From positions 104,386-168,385 of the forward strand of contig JAFXZC010000006.1 in NCBI GenBank assembly GCA_017541445.1: 64,000 nt of DNA, read 5' to 3'. Positions 33,401 through 40,635 of the stretch are shown piece by piece; position 1 is the stretch's first letter; each line of letters starts with the position of its first letter. Below the pieces are notes generated by a model. The model did not search any database and was not told the origin of the DNA. It saw only the letters and a list, made by a program, of their open reading frames with translations. The translations under genes and the position numbers were made by a program. This stretch comes from Bacilli bacterium. GTDB taxonomy: Bacteria > Bacillota_I > Bacilli_A > RF39 > UBA660.

Positions 33401-36105
33401 ATTAATTTATTTAAATTAATAATACCTGATGTTCCAAGAACATGGAACTCATTAGCATAAACATCCTTCGCATAATCTTTTCCATCATAACCAACATTAT
33501 ATGCAGTTGCATTAAATGTAAATACATAATCAGAAAGATCTTTATTTAAAGAACTAATTGTAAGTCTTTCATATAAACCATCTTCAGCACTACAACTTCT
33601 AACAGTATTAAGTGTCTTAGAATAATAAACATCATCTCCATGTTTAACATCCAAAGATACAAATGATTGACCATATTTATCAGCAATAACAGCTTCATCA
33701 GGGTCTTCAACACAAACATCAAAATCAACATAACCAGCTGCTTTATAAGCATTTTTTATTCTTACTGTAGCTTCTTTCTTTAAAGTTGTGAAATCAGCAT
33801 TCAATACGCTATGATTTAAAACATACTGTTCTTGCGTTCCAGAAGTAAATGTCGGCAATATTTCAATAGTATAATCCGTCCTAGAATTCAAAATTTTATC
33901 CATCGATCCATCTTTATTAAAGGAAGCAGGAACCGAAGTAAGATTATTCAATTCATATTTTGAAACATAAAAATTTTCAGTATAAACAGTAGAACCATTT
34001 GCCGTTTCAGAATGAAGAACATATTTTTTAGCTTTCTTATCAAATATCTTTATATTAACGTTAGTATCCATCAAATCAAACAACTGATCAGAAAGATTAA
34101 CAAAACTAGCAGTAAAGCTTACATCACTTGCAGTAACAACCTTATCTTCAACTCTTATTAAAACTGTACCTAAAGAAGCGATATCACCAGTTGTAATTGA
34201 AAATTCTTTATTCATTAAATAATTTGGAACTACAACACCATCTGCAACATAATCACAATAAATCCTAATATAATAACGAGTTAAAATATCTAAGTTATTT
34301 AATGTAATCTTCGTATCAAATTCATTTTTTCTTTCAGGATCATCAAAAGAACCAGAAATAACTTCTCTTTCTTGACCATTCTTTTCAACATATACTTTAT
34401 ATCTAAATCTATAACCATCAGCTGCTTGTTTGAAAGTTACCTCGTCTTTATTAATAATCTTGACATCAATAATTCTCTTAGTAAAGTCAGTAGCACTATT
34501 TTCACCAGCCATCGCCAGAGTCGCAATTGGAGGAGTTTGTAATGTTTTTACATTCTTCTTTGTACCATTAACAACCGGCAGTTCATATCCAGTCGGATCT
34601 TTAACTACTAAATTCATATCATAATAAGTATTAGAAGTTAAAACATCTTTTGTATCAAAATCAATAGCATTATTCTTAACTATCTTTGCTAATTGAGATC
34701 TTGAGAAAATTAATGAAGTAACTTTTCCATCAGCTTTATTTGTTAAATCAACTGAAATAGAACTAATACCATATAATACTTCATCACCAGCAGGGTTACT
34801 TATATTTATATTATTCCATAAAATAGATCTAATTGATGGAATAGGATCATTCCAAGTGAATGAAACAGGATTTAAAGTTGATCTATCTTTTGTCTTTAAA
34901 GGAAATTCATATGGTTCACCAAAATCATGTAATTCAATACCATTAATAGTTATACGGAATTTACCAGTTTCCTTACTCTTTCCTTGGCCTCTATCCCTGT
35001 TAATATCTCCTTTTTCATTTTTATACTCATAAACAACTCTCATACCATAATTAGAATCAGGATGTAGTCCAGAAACTACTTGAGCACCAGACGAACTATA
35101 TGACTTAGTTGGAGCTGGATTAGTAGCACCCTCTTTATAGAATGATAATGTTGGAGCTTTTGTAATTCTCTTAGCAGGGTCATATACTTCTATATCAAAT
35201 CTTACAGAATAAACACCAACTACCAAATTAGTAATATGAACTTCAGGGTCAACATATTTCTCTTCAACATCTTTAGGATTATATCTTTCTGTTTGAATTA
35301 TTTGACCTCTTTTTTTCAAAGTATCTTTACTCTTATTTTTATTTTTATCGTTTTCACCTTCACCACCATCACCATTAGGATCTACAGCTTTATCTGGATC
35401 TGGTGCAGAAGCATCAATAGATTGAATTCCCATTAATAATATGAAATCTCCATACTTATAAGAACCATCGCCAAGTTCAATTAAATCAGTTTCATTAATA
35501 TTAGGAATTTCTCTATATATAAATTGATTATTACCATCAAGGAAATAATATCTAATATAATGATCACCAAAATATATATAAGAATGAACAGGTATTTCAT
35601 ATGGATGTGTCTCAGTATTAATAGTCAATTTTACTAAGTTAATATAAATACCACTATTTAATTCCAAGAAATTATAAGTTAAATCATCTATTTGCATCAA
35701 ACTATTACCATTATATATAACAGCATTAGATATAACAGTATCAACTTTAACATCTGATTTAACAAAATCAGTATCAACATACTTACCTAATTCACTTTGA
35801 ATATATAAAGTAGAATTATCATCAGATACAATAGGATAATCTAAAGAAATACTTTTTTTAGATGATTCACCAATAAAATATCTTTGATTACTTAAATATA
35901 TCTTTTGTGATAGCTTAACAGGAACTACAGTTACTTCATCACTATCAGCAGTTACACCTCCTGTTAAATTTGAAGATACAGTATCATCATTAAATACAAA
36001 CGCATCACTTTGCGTTTCATAATAAACACTAAACCTATTAATATAAACAAATATAGTTAAAATTATAAAAACTAACAAAGTTAATGGAACTATCGCTTTC
36101 TTCAT
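24457..36105 (-). CDS. Giant surface protein (3882 residues) anchored at both ends
   Basis: A membrane helix at 4-23 is followed by the shared beta-rich module (about 28-235) and a polar linker (about 236-262). Then come Fn3-like domains (about 285-870) and a jelly-roll domain resembling carbohydrate-binding modules (about 970-1095, ILRDLKIEFGKPLSP). Next are beta-helix segments with GLUG-type repeats (VGGIVGYSNGG, VGGLIGYSQ, AGGVAGVMGW, VGGIIGFIPN; about 1300-1500 and 2000-3000), further beta domains, and a second membrane helix near 3848-3868 with a basic tail. Both ends should be cytoplasmic, so about 3800 residues form one extracellular loop. Likely a binding or force-bearing surface protein. 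A GAAGGGAG site precedes the ATG. Confidence 0.85.
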   Translation of the reverse strand: MKKAIVPLTLLVFIILTIFVYINRFSVYYETQSDAFVFNDDTVSSNLTGGVTADSDEVTVVPVKLSQKIYLSNQRYFIGESSKKSISLDYPIVSDDNSTLYIQSELGKYVDTDFVKSDVKVDTVISNAVIYNGNSLMQIDDLTYNFLELNSGIYINLVKLTINTETHPYEIPVHSYIYFGDHYIRYYFLDGNNQFIYREIPNINETDLIELGDGSYKYGDFILLMGIQSIDASAPDPDKAVDPNGDGGEGENDKNKNKSKDTLKKRGQIIQTERYNPKDVEEKYVDPEVHITNLVVGVYSVRFDIEVYDPAKRITKAPTLSFYKEGATNPAPTKSYSSSGAQVVSGLHPDSNYGMRVVYEYKNEKGDINRDRGQGKSKETGKFRITINGIELHDFGEPYEFPLKTKDRSTLNPVSFTWNDPIPSIRSILWNNINISNPAGDEVLYGISSISVDLTNKADGKVTSLIFSRSQLAKIVKNNAIDFDTKDVLTSNTYYDMNLVVKDPTGYELPVVNGTKKNVKTLQTPPIATLAMAGENSATDFTKRIIDVKIINKDEVTFKQAADGYRFRYKVYVEKNGQEREVISGSFDDPERKNEFDTKITLNNLDILTRYYIRIYCDYVADGVVVPNYLMNKEFSITTGDIASLGTVLIRVEDKVVTASDVSFTASFVNLSDQLFDLMDTNVNIKIFDKKAKKYVLHSETANGSTVYTENFYVSKYELNNLTSVPASFNKDGSMDKILNSRTDYTIEILPTFTSGTQEQYVLNHSVLNADFTTLKKEATVRIKNAYKAAGYVDFDVCVEDPDEAVIADKYGQSFVSLDVKHGDDVYYSKTLNTVRSCSAEDGLYERLTISSLNKDLSDYVFTFNATAYNVGYDGKDYAKDVYANEFHVLGTSGIINLNKLIDNASYDLERLYWNDSSDHDEPDHINRFDIRNNTRWKSQSADSNAYDRKELLVDSNEVKLGSNKNSQYGYAIYIPELVGKPFTISFNVDVQRETTLNLSQQSFCINNGYNYKTCAAAGATGTGNLISSITTVDSRGVVHSEEFANRHVYSFDRLDSTGYITFYVQDSNPNRYNTDIILRDLKIEFGKPLSPDDTSFGTTDSINYGGDLPDYFVAFIDTGLDKKYCLDGMTSEECEALFDEYLPSVDPNEEEAHSGVLDGTSEIISGETRGSGEMYFNDWYKYDYYVRFFINGNEVKSLRRRILETCTDSVVSECFENDFASLLFDYDFVNAFVQSEVVRDKSYEIRITTVATHENGYDFSEAINDKYVVDKENSNIMKEMFRLYDIYSYTFSTEIESRSIATPEEFINMHAYGNYIVIADLDFTNKSNSSAYSGTFQGSIDFQGHKAVMATGSGMSYLFNSLGGGSRVKNLDLHIIFNHNKLLSGFHGLTNSNYGQVLNLMVSTVNDTIDEEKINADPDLSLLDHHVEFSYDLENGTPMGVEEIIRDGANKTIVYKDGYDETNTVVSDSFRTTYSALVAQINYGLIDGFVVKLKDPLYFHTNSAIVLNPHVSNAVNQGTIRNGYIYGEDMVAPIATTGEGRGLAIIATSASLNAVIENIYSLVNIKIYDNEVEFSDNTSNPARFCLEWKHTYKLNELGQCVDADDEVITDDEGNPISEGGSCIILSSECRSYVQKRVDNSYTGALILGSSSNAIVRNIISYGDILGYSNDRYNTNFDAEHDAISRLTLPEGSSSQDAVIANIYPTRDSSIPKASGSNIVNIYNVSTKNYSGAISKPITKLYFKDKMFLDEILNTHGVFLTNEAWRSSTFPHLVMPSCMPPQDFISVDNVKVDDGVIEVLAVESYTQNKADFATGFTNSTTYKSKYNAQVVLSVRAPIGKRIVGALIRDINFNETSTDLSNVAVEWGGTPNSDGITFVYLYIKDPFVYKNDYILTDLYYNDDGNSRFDSSTSKSCGGTGRQNGSIANGGALDCHNGSLNILLPMSLYMSVDSLENIKTGIANNTINFLLTKDLDCSDEKCRFSGDDKRPFIEKVEGMIDGGGHVISGLEVDNCLFGTVNGSIKNLTIDGFVNNYVSNNYAGTNYGKYGGLMCIMGSSAIVDNVHMSDVTVGAGGSGQLYVGGIVGYSNGGFIMNSSVYKFGLVKYRKNDDGDVVYSGGKPVIDVNNLVHMNNTSTLNLGGIVGYGKNLVINNVFVRYLSVNIERYSVVDGVTTYGPGDVAGVGGIVGFLEFGNIEDVYTTGDISTVFVNAGGIAGTNGGYIKSCISKINIVGTNYMGSIVGKVNDVVIPSNKIAKSLSLGDILTSSTDSKEVHRTSGSLIAMNGNYAWDKQSINSVYTKNTSGETLLTQEDMINPLVFANRIGLSNESWVLNYDYNCDVDPNGSSRCVEGGNFAKGFRVGKFVDADKPNEVVRFGYIPMIRNLATGEPLPNQGFYEGEEGYSTDKPLGDLEIRFVEMFTIKDLVVTYKKGYGQRKPDGTYDSYVPLSSNEPSYLADAADIQLKLHNPNGLGITVLEFDGLEQIGQPSVINDEANGDSMVSITAIPKYYYDSYQINTIHYVKNNADKTYSVPILLDITFYGKIYNKDDWNNIVAGRAQNYLVMNDVNFGCFDHSSCTVKSGLTFNKLRGVRQFANTSNERNPKLMNIKIENMGSATGLIDNVMVSMYDVDFENVLLSTTSSASGTNFGIIKTLDGLLKPSDSKVPITFTNIKIDAPKVERVGIIGTNRSNEIRDIVASNLNINGKKYVGGLIGYSQIKDKNNITIKNGYIVGSGDYVGGYMGYAENGKARTYDYNIAVEGIYSFGNSYVGGAVGAGSGNGYFVSGKNTPFPTDSTVPSDIYSGIDSNTTMNVVKGNGSNVGGVFGSTNSNSSSNLRSINLNITAAGNCAGGVTGVSSSISKLSSSFNKVQAANRAGGITGQVGDGTSEAVVVSNTIISKNEYAGGVAGVMGWTSIHNTQVTSETVGSNTKDTLVVGKTYVGGILGGMNSRKGNVYDNISTAVVVSTGTDAKGYVGGIIGFIPNKTEIQNDSYVYKVYGNYVANSVVVSETTLAGGLIGGWEKDSVVGTTEASSRIYSNSISVSVYCRDISYCGFINGGAKEPGYHNGDYLATSHYVTNRTYDHKYHPRSSTVSNPQVKYECPSGQTPSSQDDSSRCIQVKNATYNKETELYECAEGDLSGSKCYIDRGPATAYNYRTITYDCTGANTEQYGEYYLNTLIQIPYAILRGTASNSTIKTLVTASDTEVQNKITAAQNSAICNWRYAEADIDYPYVYKDIQINKDSVLGVVTGNETNYNVVSYSLANVPESNINSYDLAHDTVLSTGRYLTHAVSTQNTYGTYDYDLSELNNRTFVNNNATYFPHIKNGLTDLNPNPDGILAIPNPDLLDINGSIYTSFPTKYRIKKEYHKPNETGLPLYGSAAVQFNSINSGIPRVNVYASDVNKINVEFFDIDSATSSWFEINGVEYSIDKQTYTFYYDFESDFDITIGNYSGREVISIKAEDLVNSSTTIDDNYYYLDDGSVITNAELKSNGYEEIIEENTEDTSEEDNSSEAPELPIQPGDDGYNNIDSGLVTTSSRAYNNVVYKLAEVERTTEINNATNIFGDEILLDNKNIYNIKTGKTKIDDFENLTLAEDTPLYEFEYAGQVIKTYGSYSTIDGQVVNKKIYVKNNKLEVVDNGLESVSDSYIIDNYNDKEYMIYLGIDGKIHSLKDQIVLPKNFKNINIKSISSTIGNNTNIMFVEYKDGSYVAFNYRNGNIVGKETNKDVSLGEYIREYYQLSKDSNQYIEENKSYEEAKSLVRKLNEHPIETVIGEERYEGGIPAKNATYSIAYNPASDEYYVYQVPTAESTSEIKMADSFDETVDNIIDKDERLIEFYRSKESIKVTFVSALIIVLSIVGFIALSILILAKYLKNNETKIKEGK

Positions 36106-36134
36106 AAAAAAGCTCCCTTCTATTTTTTAAATAT

Positions 36135-36887
36135 TTATTTCAAATTACTTAACTTATCAACATCTTTAATTAGCAAAGCTGAACTATTAGAAAAATCAAC
36201 GCTATCATGAGATAAATTTACTTTAAAATCCTTATCAACAGCATAAGCATCTACCATAACATTTTTATAAACCTTAGATTCTTTCTTACTATAATCAAAT
36301 ATTTCTAAATCGCCTCTATATTGACAATCAACAAATGACATAGCAGGAATAACTACTTCATTTTCTCCAAAAACAATCTTAGTTTCTCTAACAAAGAAAT
36401 AAACATTATTACCATCATATAAGAAACCATTTCTTAATTCATAATCTTTTACTTCAGTATTAGATAAAGATAATTGATTATTTTCCATATAAATCATAGA
36501 AAAATAATTAATTTTATATTGAACAACATTAAATGCAGGATAAACAACAGACATAGTACTAGGGAAAATAACACTATCTTCACCAGTTAAATATAAAGGT
36601 TCTCTACCTAGTTCAAAAGAACCACCATTTAGTTCTAAATTAGTAATATTATTTTTTCTATTTAAAGTAATTGTTCCGTTAAAAACAAATCTTTCTCCTC
36701 CAATATAAGTATAAACTTCCTTATTTCTTATAGAATAACGTTCTATTTCTTTCTTTGCATAATGAGAAGACAGAATAACAACAATTACAATAATCACCGT
36801 AATTACAGTAAACAAAAAGAAAGGAGCTATCTTATTAAACTTCTTTTCTAAATCCTTAATATTAAACTTCTTGGCATCATTTTTCAT
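36135..36887 (-). CDS. Stand-alone membrane-proximal module protein of the motor locus
   Basis: A 250-residue protein: a charged N-terminal tail, a membrane helix (21-41) and a beta-rich domain to the end. Its size and pattern (GNNVYFFVRETKIVFGENEV, then DLEIFDY) resemble the first 250 residues of the 3882-, 1982- and 546-residue proteins, but it has no linker or ectodomain. It is the first gene of the locus, 29 nt upstream of the giant gene, with a good promoter in front. It may form or nucleate a ring made by the shared modules; that is inference. Confidence 0.72.
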   Translation of the reverse strand: MKNDAKKFNIKDLEKKFNKIAPFFLFTVITVIIVIVVILSSHYAKKEIERYSIRNKEVYTYIGGERFVFNGTITLNRKNNITNLELNGGSFELGREPLYLTGEDSVIFPSTMSVVYPAFNVVQYKINYFSMIYMENNQLSLSNTEVKDYELRNGFLYDGNNVYFFVRETKIVFGENEVVIPAMSFVDCQYRGDLEIFDYSKKESKVYKNVMVDAYAVDKDFKVNLSHDSVDFSNSSALLIKDVDKLSNLK

Positions 36888-36918
36888 ACATTTGCCTCCA
36901 ATTCTACATTCTAAAATA

Positions 36919-36947
36919 ATTTTAACACTTTACACCAAAACTATCAA
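36919..36947 (-). promoter_or_regulatory. Promoter of the giant-protein transcription unit
   Basis: TTGATA (36942-36947), 17-base spacer, TAAAAT (36919-36924) on the minus strand, 31 nt before the ATG at 36887. Confidence 0.7.
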
Positions 36948-36980
36948 CCAATTTAAATATAAAAATTAGAATTTTAAGGC

Positions 36981-37009
36981 AAAAAAAAATGTGCTGACAC
37001 ACACATTTT
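36981..37009 (-). terminator. Terminator of the structured RNA
   Basis: Stem AAAATGTG/CACATTTT with an 8-base loop and a run of nine U on the minus strand. It ends the RNA candidate just before the promoter of the giant-protein unit. Confidence 0.85.
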
Positions 37010-37309
37010 CTAGTTTGATAACATTTCTAAAAGATGTCACCCTTAAAGAAACGCTCGTATGAAGTAACTTTCTCCGTTTGGCCAAACACTTAATAGATAC
37101 GAGATTCATATAACTAGATTTTATAGATAACCGATTAAAGTTAAAAACAAAACCATCATCATATAAACTTAAAAAATTAAATTAAGTTATTTCTATCATC
37201 ATAACTTAATCATAGATAGCAAGGACGAATTAACGTCTGAAGATCAAGCAACAAATCCATTCGTACGAATAAATTTATTACTTAATCCATGCTATCAACT
37301 CTATTAAGT
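36981..37309 (-). ncRNA. Structured non-coding RNA candidate upstream of the motor locus
   Basis: The only gene-free stretch over 300 bases (36888-37374). A near-consensus promoter would start an RNA at about 37309 that ends at the terminator near 36981, about 330 nt. It has no convincing reading frame. It starts with a 10-bp perfect hairpin (ATTACTTAAT/ATTAAGTAAT) whose loop GATAGCATGG can pair with CCTTGCTATC about 75 nt downstream, a pseudoknot with one mismatch. More stems follow: GACG/CGTC, TTAAGTTAT/ATAACTTAA and CTCGTAT/ATACGAG enclosing the 12-base palindrome GTTTGGCCAAAC. Conserved landmarks of RNase P RNA, tmRNA, SRP RNA and T-boxes are not seen. An unknown class is possible; a long leader is the alternative. 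Confidence 0.6.
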
Positions 37310-37315
37310 AATTAA

Positions 37316-37344
37316 AGTATACCATTCATTTTTATAATTTGCAA
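37316..37344 (-). promoter_or_regulatory. Promoter of the structured RNA
   Basis: TTGCAA (37339-37344), exactly 17 bases, TATACT (37316-37321) on the minus strand; start expected at about 37309. Confidence 0.75.
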
Positions 37345-37374
37345 TACTATTTTTTAAAAAAATTAAAATTTACA

Positions 37375-38763
37375 TTAATTATTTTTTATTTCATTTAATT
37401 TATTAATAACTTTATTATATACTTCTACTCCATTATTAGCCAAACCACTAGATCCTTCTGGTTTAACAAAGTCGTCTATTTCTTTTAAGCAATCAACAAC
37501 ATTATCTTTATTAATTCTATCCTCTATTAATTTAAAACAAGTATTTTCATAGCCTCTAATTGCCGCTCCTGCTAATGCTTTATAATAAGCATAATCTGGT
37601 AATGTACTTACTTTATAAATAAACATAGCTTCTTTATCATCAACATCTCTAGCATTATATAAAATTATTTTATTAGATCTATATACTCCCTTATCTTCAT
37701 CAACACATATTAATTCTGCATCATCAGGAACAAAACAATCACAAATAGTGTCTCCTCTAATTAACCATCTAAATATCTTATCAATAGTACTAAAATTAAA
37801 TCCACCCATTTCTTGACCATCTTTACCATTTGGATTCCAATTATTACTAACAAGCACTTCCCCTATTTTATAATAACTACTATCTTTAAATAGAACTCTA
37901 TTATATAACTTAGGACCATTTACATATCTTAAAATATCATACTTACTAGTTAAATCACTCTTAATAATAGTATCTAACATTTTATCTCTATTAAATTTAA
38001 CATAACAATCTTCTTTATTATAACCATTATCTAATTCTTCTAAAATCATATAATATGCTTCATCATTAGGATTATCTTCATAAGCAATACCACAGCCTCT
38101 TAAAGTTGTTATTATTACATTATCATCACTAACAACAGAAGCAAAATGAACATGACCTTGAAATATTTCGTCATAATAATCAATAGTATGACCTCCTAAA
38201 ATAGGATCATTATAGCAAGAGACAAACCCTAAATCTTTACTATCCTTACTATCTTTTTTACTATTAATTAAATCTAATTGCTCTTTACTATTAGCATAAT
38301 AAAATTGTTTAATAGCACTACCATCATTCTTTTTTAAACTATCTTGATAGCCCCAAGTATTATACTTAGTAAAATCAATTCTAACATCATTAACAAAATG
38401 ACATAAGCCTATTTTTTTACCGCCTAATTCTAATTCATAAGAATGTTTAAAACTTTTAATATATTCAATATCATTATTATCTAATTTCTTATTAGTCCAT
38501 TCTTGATATCTATCCTTATTTTTATGATAAAAATAATTAAAAGGATCTCCACCTAATAAAACATATTCTTCACTATTACCCATTATATTAATAACATTAT
38601 TCTTTTTAAGTAAATCTAAAACTTCTTTTGGATTAGGACCTAATCCAACAACATCTCCCAAAGAATATATTTCTTTAATACCTTTTTTATTAATATCATC
38701 TAATACAGCTTCTAAAGGTTCTAATAATGCATGAACATCCGTTAAAATAGCAATTCTTCTCAT
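37375..38763 (-). CDS. Metallophosphatase-like protein with extra C-terminal domain
   Basis: A 462-residue protein. Residues 1-220 are a calcineurin-like phosphoesterase of the YfcE/MJ0936 type: DVHA (8-11), GDVVGLGPNPKE, GNSEEY, a GHT and GHVH, the usual metal ligands. The common GNHE/GNHD is GNSE here. About 220 further residues are unlike a simple phosphoesterase and include a Cys/Asp-rich segment and a C-terminal helical part (LPDYAYYKALAGAAIRGYENTC). Substrate unknown. TATAAT at 38779-38784 lies only 15 nt from the ATG and includes no long leader. Confidence 0.75.
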   Translation of the reverse strand: MRRIAILTDVHALLEPLEAVLDDINKKGIKEIYSLGDVVGLGPNPKEVLDLLKKNNVINIMGNSEEYVLLGGDPFNYFYHKNKDRYQEWTNKKLDNNDIEYIKSFKHSYELELGGKKIGLCHFVNDVRIDFTKYNTWGYQDSLKKNDGSAIKQFYYANSKEQLDLINSKKDSKDSKDLGFVSCYNDPILGGHTIDYYDEIFQGHVHFASVVSDDNVIITTLRGCGIAYEDNPNDEAYYMILEELDNGYNKEDCYVKFNRDKMLDTIIKSDLTSKYDILRYVNGPKLYNRVLFKDSSYYKIGEVLVSNNWNPNGKDGQEMGGFNFSTIDKIFRWLIRGDTICDCFVPDDAELICVDEDKGVYRSNKIILYNARDVDDKEAMFIYKVSTLPDYAYYKALAGAAIRGYENTCFKLIEDRINKDNVVDCLKEIDDFVKPEGSSGLANNGVEVYNKVINKLNEIKNN

Positions 38764-38789
38764 ATAATCACCAAAATAATTATAATAAT

Positions 38790-38813
38790 AAAAAAAGAGA
38801 CTTACAAGTCTCT
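38790..38813 (-). terminator. Terminator after the KOW/transglutaminase-like gene
   Basis: Perfect 8-bp stem AGAGACTT/AAGTCTCT with a very short loop and seven U on the minus strand, overlapping the stop at 38802. Confidence 0.85.
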
Positions 38814-39578
38814 CAAACTATTTACATAATCAATATCAAAATCAGTTTTAGATATATTACTAGGTAATTCAACGTCCATACCAGTATTATTATAATTTAA
38901 TATAGATAACGGAGTAAAATATTGAGTATATCTCTCATAACCTATACCAGCACAACATAATACTAATTCATCATCATCTTCAGAATCTAATATTTCTTTA
39001 TCTAAATTAGTATCAAAATAATAATACTTATCTCCAATTAAAACTAAATTAGTAACATAGAAATCTCCATTTTCATCTTTAGCTCCAACGTTTAATACTT
39101 TCATACCTAATCTTTTTAATATTTCACTAAACATATAAGAATATGTAACATAATCGGCTTTATTATTTATAAAACCATTATATAAATCCTCTAAAATAAC
39201 ATTACTAGTAACAGGAGCTTTAGCATTTTTCTCTTCTTTCATAGAAACTAAATAAGCTTGTACTTTAACAGCATTAGCTAAACAAATTTCAGCATTATCA
39301 CTCTTTACTAATTTTAATTCCTTAATAATATCATCTATTTTATCTTCAATTTCAATTAAAAAACCAATATCATTAGCATTAACTTCATCAACACATAATT
39401 TCTCTCTAATTAAAGATAAATTATCTTCAGTATACATTCTAGATTTATTATTAACATTAACTAAATAGGTATTATCTCCCCTACCTAAAACAGAAATAAC
39501 CTCTTTAACAATACCGTCTTCACCTGTTTTATTAATTAATACATGATCACCTTTTTTAAACAAAACATTACTATTCAT
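38802..39578 (-). CDS. Protein with KOW-like start and degenerate transglutaminase-like fold
   Basis: A 258-residue protein. The N-terminus (FKKGDHVLINKTGEDGIVKEV) looks like a small SH3/KOW-type barrel. Residues about 150-220 (YSYMFSEILKRLGMKVLNVG...YVTNLVLIGDKYYYFDTNLD) follow the transglutaminase core pattern, but the expected catalytic Cys and the His of the HAW motif are replaced, so it is probably not an active enzyme. ATG at 39578 is preferred because AGGTGG sits 8 nt before it. Function unknown. Confidence 0.65.
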   Translation of the reverse strand: MNSNVLFKKGDHVLINKTGEDGIVKEVISVLGRGDNTYLVNVNNKSRMYTEDNLSLIREKLCVDEVNANDIGFLIEIEDKIDDIIKELKLVKSDNAEICLANAVKVQAYLVSMKEEKNAKAPVTSNVILEDLYNGFINNKADYVTYSYMFSEILKRLGMKVLNVGAKDENGDFYVTNLVLIGDKYYYFDTNLDKEILDSEDDDELVLCCAGIGYERYTQYFTPLSILNYNNTGMDVELPSNISKTDFDIDYVNSLRDL

Positions 39579-39623
39579 CACACATACCACCTATTTAATC
39601 AAAAACATTATAACATACTTTTT

Positions 39624-40586
39624 TTAATTAATATACTCCATACTTGCTTCTTTTTTATTATTGATTATTCTTACCTTATATCCATTAATCATAGTAAAAG
39701 AAGGTTTAACATGACCTACATCAAATTTATAAATATAATTAATATCACCTAAAGCTTTTTTTATAACATCTTCATATTCTAAATTTAAATAACTATTTGG
39801 AAAGAAAACCTTACTAAAAACAATTAATTTAGTATATTCAAAATAACCAGCATATTTAAATTGCAATAAAGTATTATATAAGCATTCACTACTTAAACCA
39901 AATATATCAAAATACCATATAATACCATCATTTTTATATTTATCAATAAAATCTTTAGTACCATCATACTTAGTACCAATAATATCTTTTAAACAATCAA
40001 TACATCCACCTATTAATCTTCCACTAATATCTATATCTTTATTACTTAACCAAATATTATCAGTATCTAAATTATAAGTATTACCAATACCTTTACTAGA
40101 TTCATATTTATCTCTCTTATATTGTTTAACTAAATTACCTTTTAAAATATTTAAATAATTATCTATATTAATATCATCATAAAACCCAGAACAATTACAA
40201 GGACTATAAATAGTGGCAATATCTAACTTTGTAGTAATACTAAATAATAAACTAGTAGGGTCACTATAGCCACATATCCATTTAAGATTATTTTTAATTA
40301 CATCATAATCTACTTCTTCTAACATTTCTAAAAGAAAATCTCCTCCAGATGCTATTAAAATACATTTAATATTCTTATTTTTATATAATTCCATTAATTC
40401 ATTAGCTCTAGTAATTTTATCACTACTTACAATACCAGATGTTCTAACATTATCTGTTTCTATAATATTATAATTATTTAATTTCTTAATACTATTTTCA
40501 TATTCATCTATATTATCTAAAACACCACAACTGCAAGCTGTAATACCAATACTATCATTATCTTTTAAATAACTAGGAATTTTCAT
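39624..40586 (-). CDS. S66-family LD-carboxypeptidase-like protein
   Basis: A 320-residue protein of the LdcA/MccF family. The nucleophile Ser lies in GYSDPTSL, the Glu is probably in GLSSECLYN and the His in DVGHVKP. LdcA removes the terminal D-Ala from murein tetrapeptides in recycling; MccF relatives give immunity to microcin C. The context does not decide between them. The ATG at 40586 (MKIPSYL) has GGTGAT 5 nt before it and a TATAAT box at 40602-40607, giving a very short leader. Confidence 0.82.
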   Translation of the reverse strand: MKIPSYLKDNDSIGITACSCGVLDNIDEYENSIKKLNNYNIIETDNVRTSGIVSSDKITRANELMELYKNKNIKCILIASGGDFLLEMLEEVDYDVIKNNLKWICGYSDPTSLLFSITTKLDIATIYSPCNCSGFYDDINIDNYLNILKGNLVKQYKRDKYESSKGIGNTYNLDTDNIWLSNKDIDISGRLIGGCIDCLKDIIGTKYDGTKDFIDKYKNDGIIWYFDIFGLSSECLYNTLLQFKYAGYFEYTKLIVFSKVFFPNSYLNLEYEDVIKKALGDINYIYKFDVGHVKPSFTMINGYKVRIINNKKEASMEYIN

Positions 40587-40608
40587 AATATCACCAATAA
40601 TATTATAC

Positions 40609-40635
40609 AAAAAAAAGATTCCTTTTTGGAATCTT
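40609..40635 (-). terminator. Terminator after the Gln/Met/Pro-rich membrane protein gene
   Basis: Stem AAGATTCC/GGAATCTT, loop of five A, then eight U on the minus strand. Confidence 0.85.

Noticed and set aside
36981..37309. RNase P RNA, tmRNA, SRP RNA or T-box identity of the structured RNA
   Set aside because: The conserved core sequences of these RNAs were looked for and not found; a covariance-model search is still decisive.
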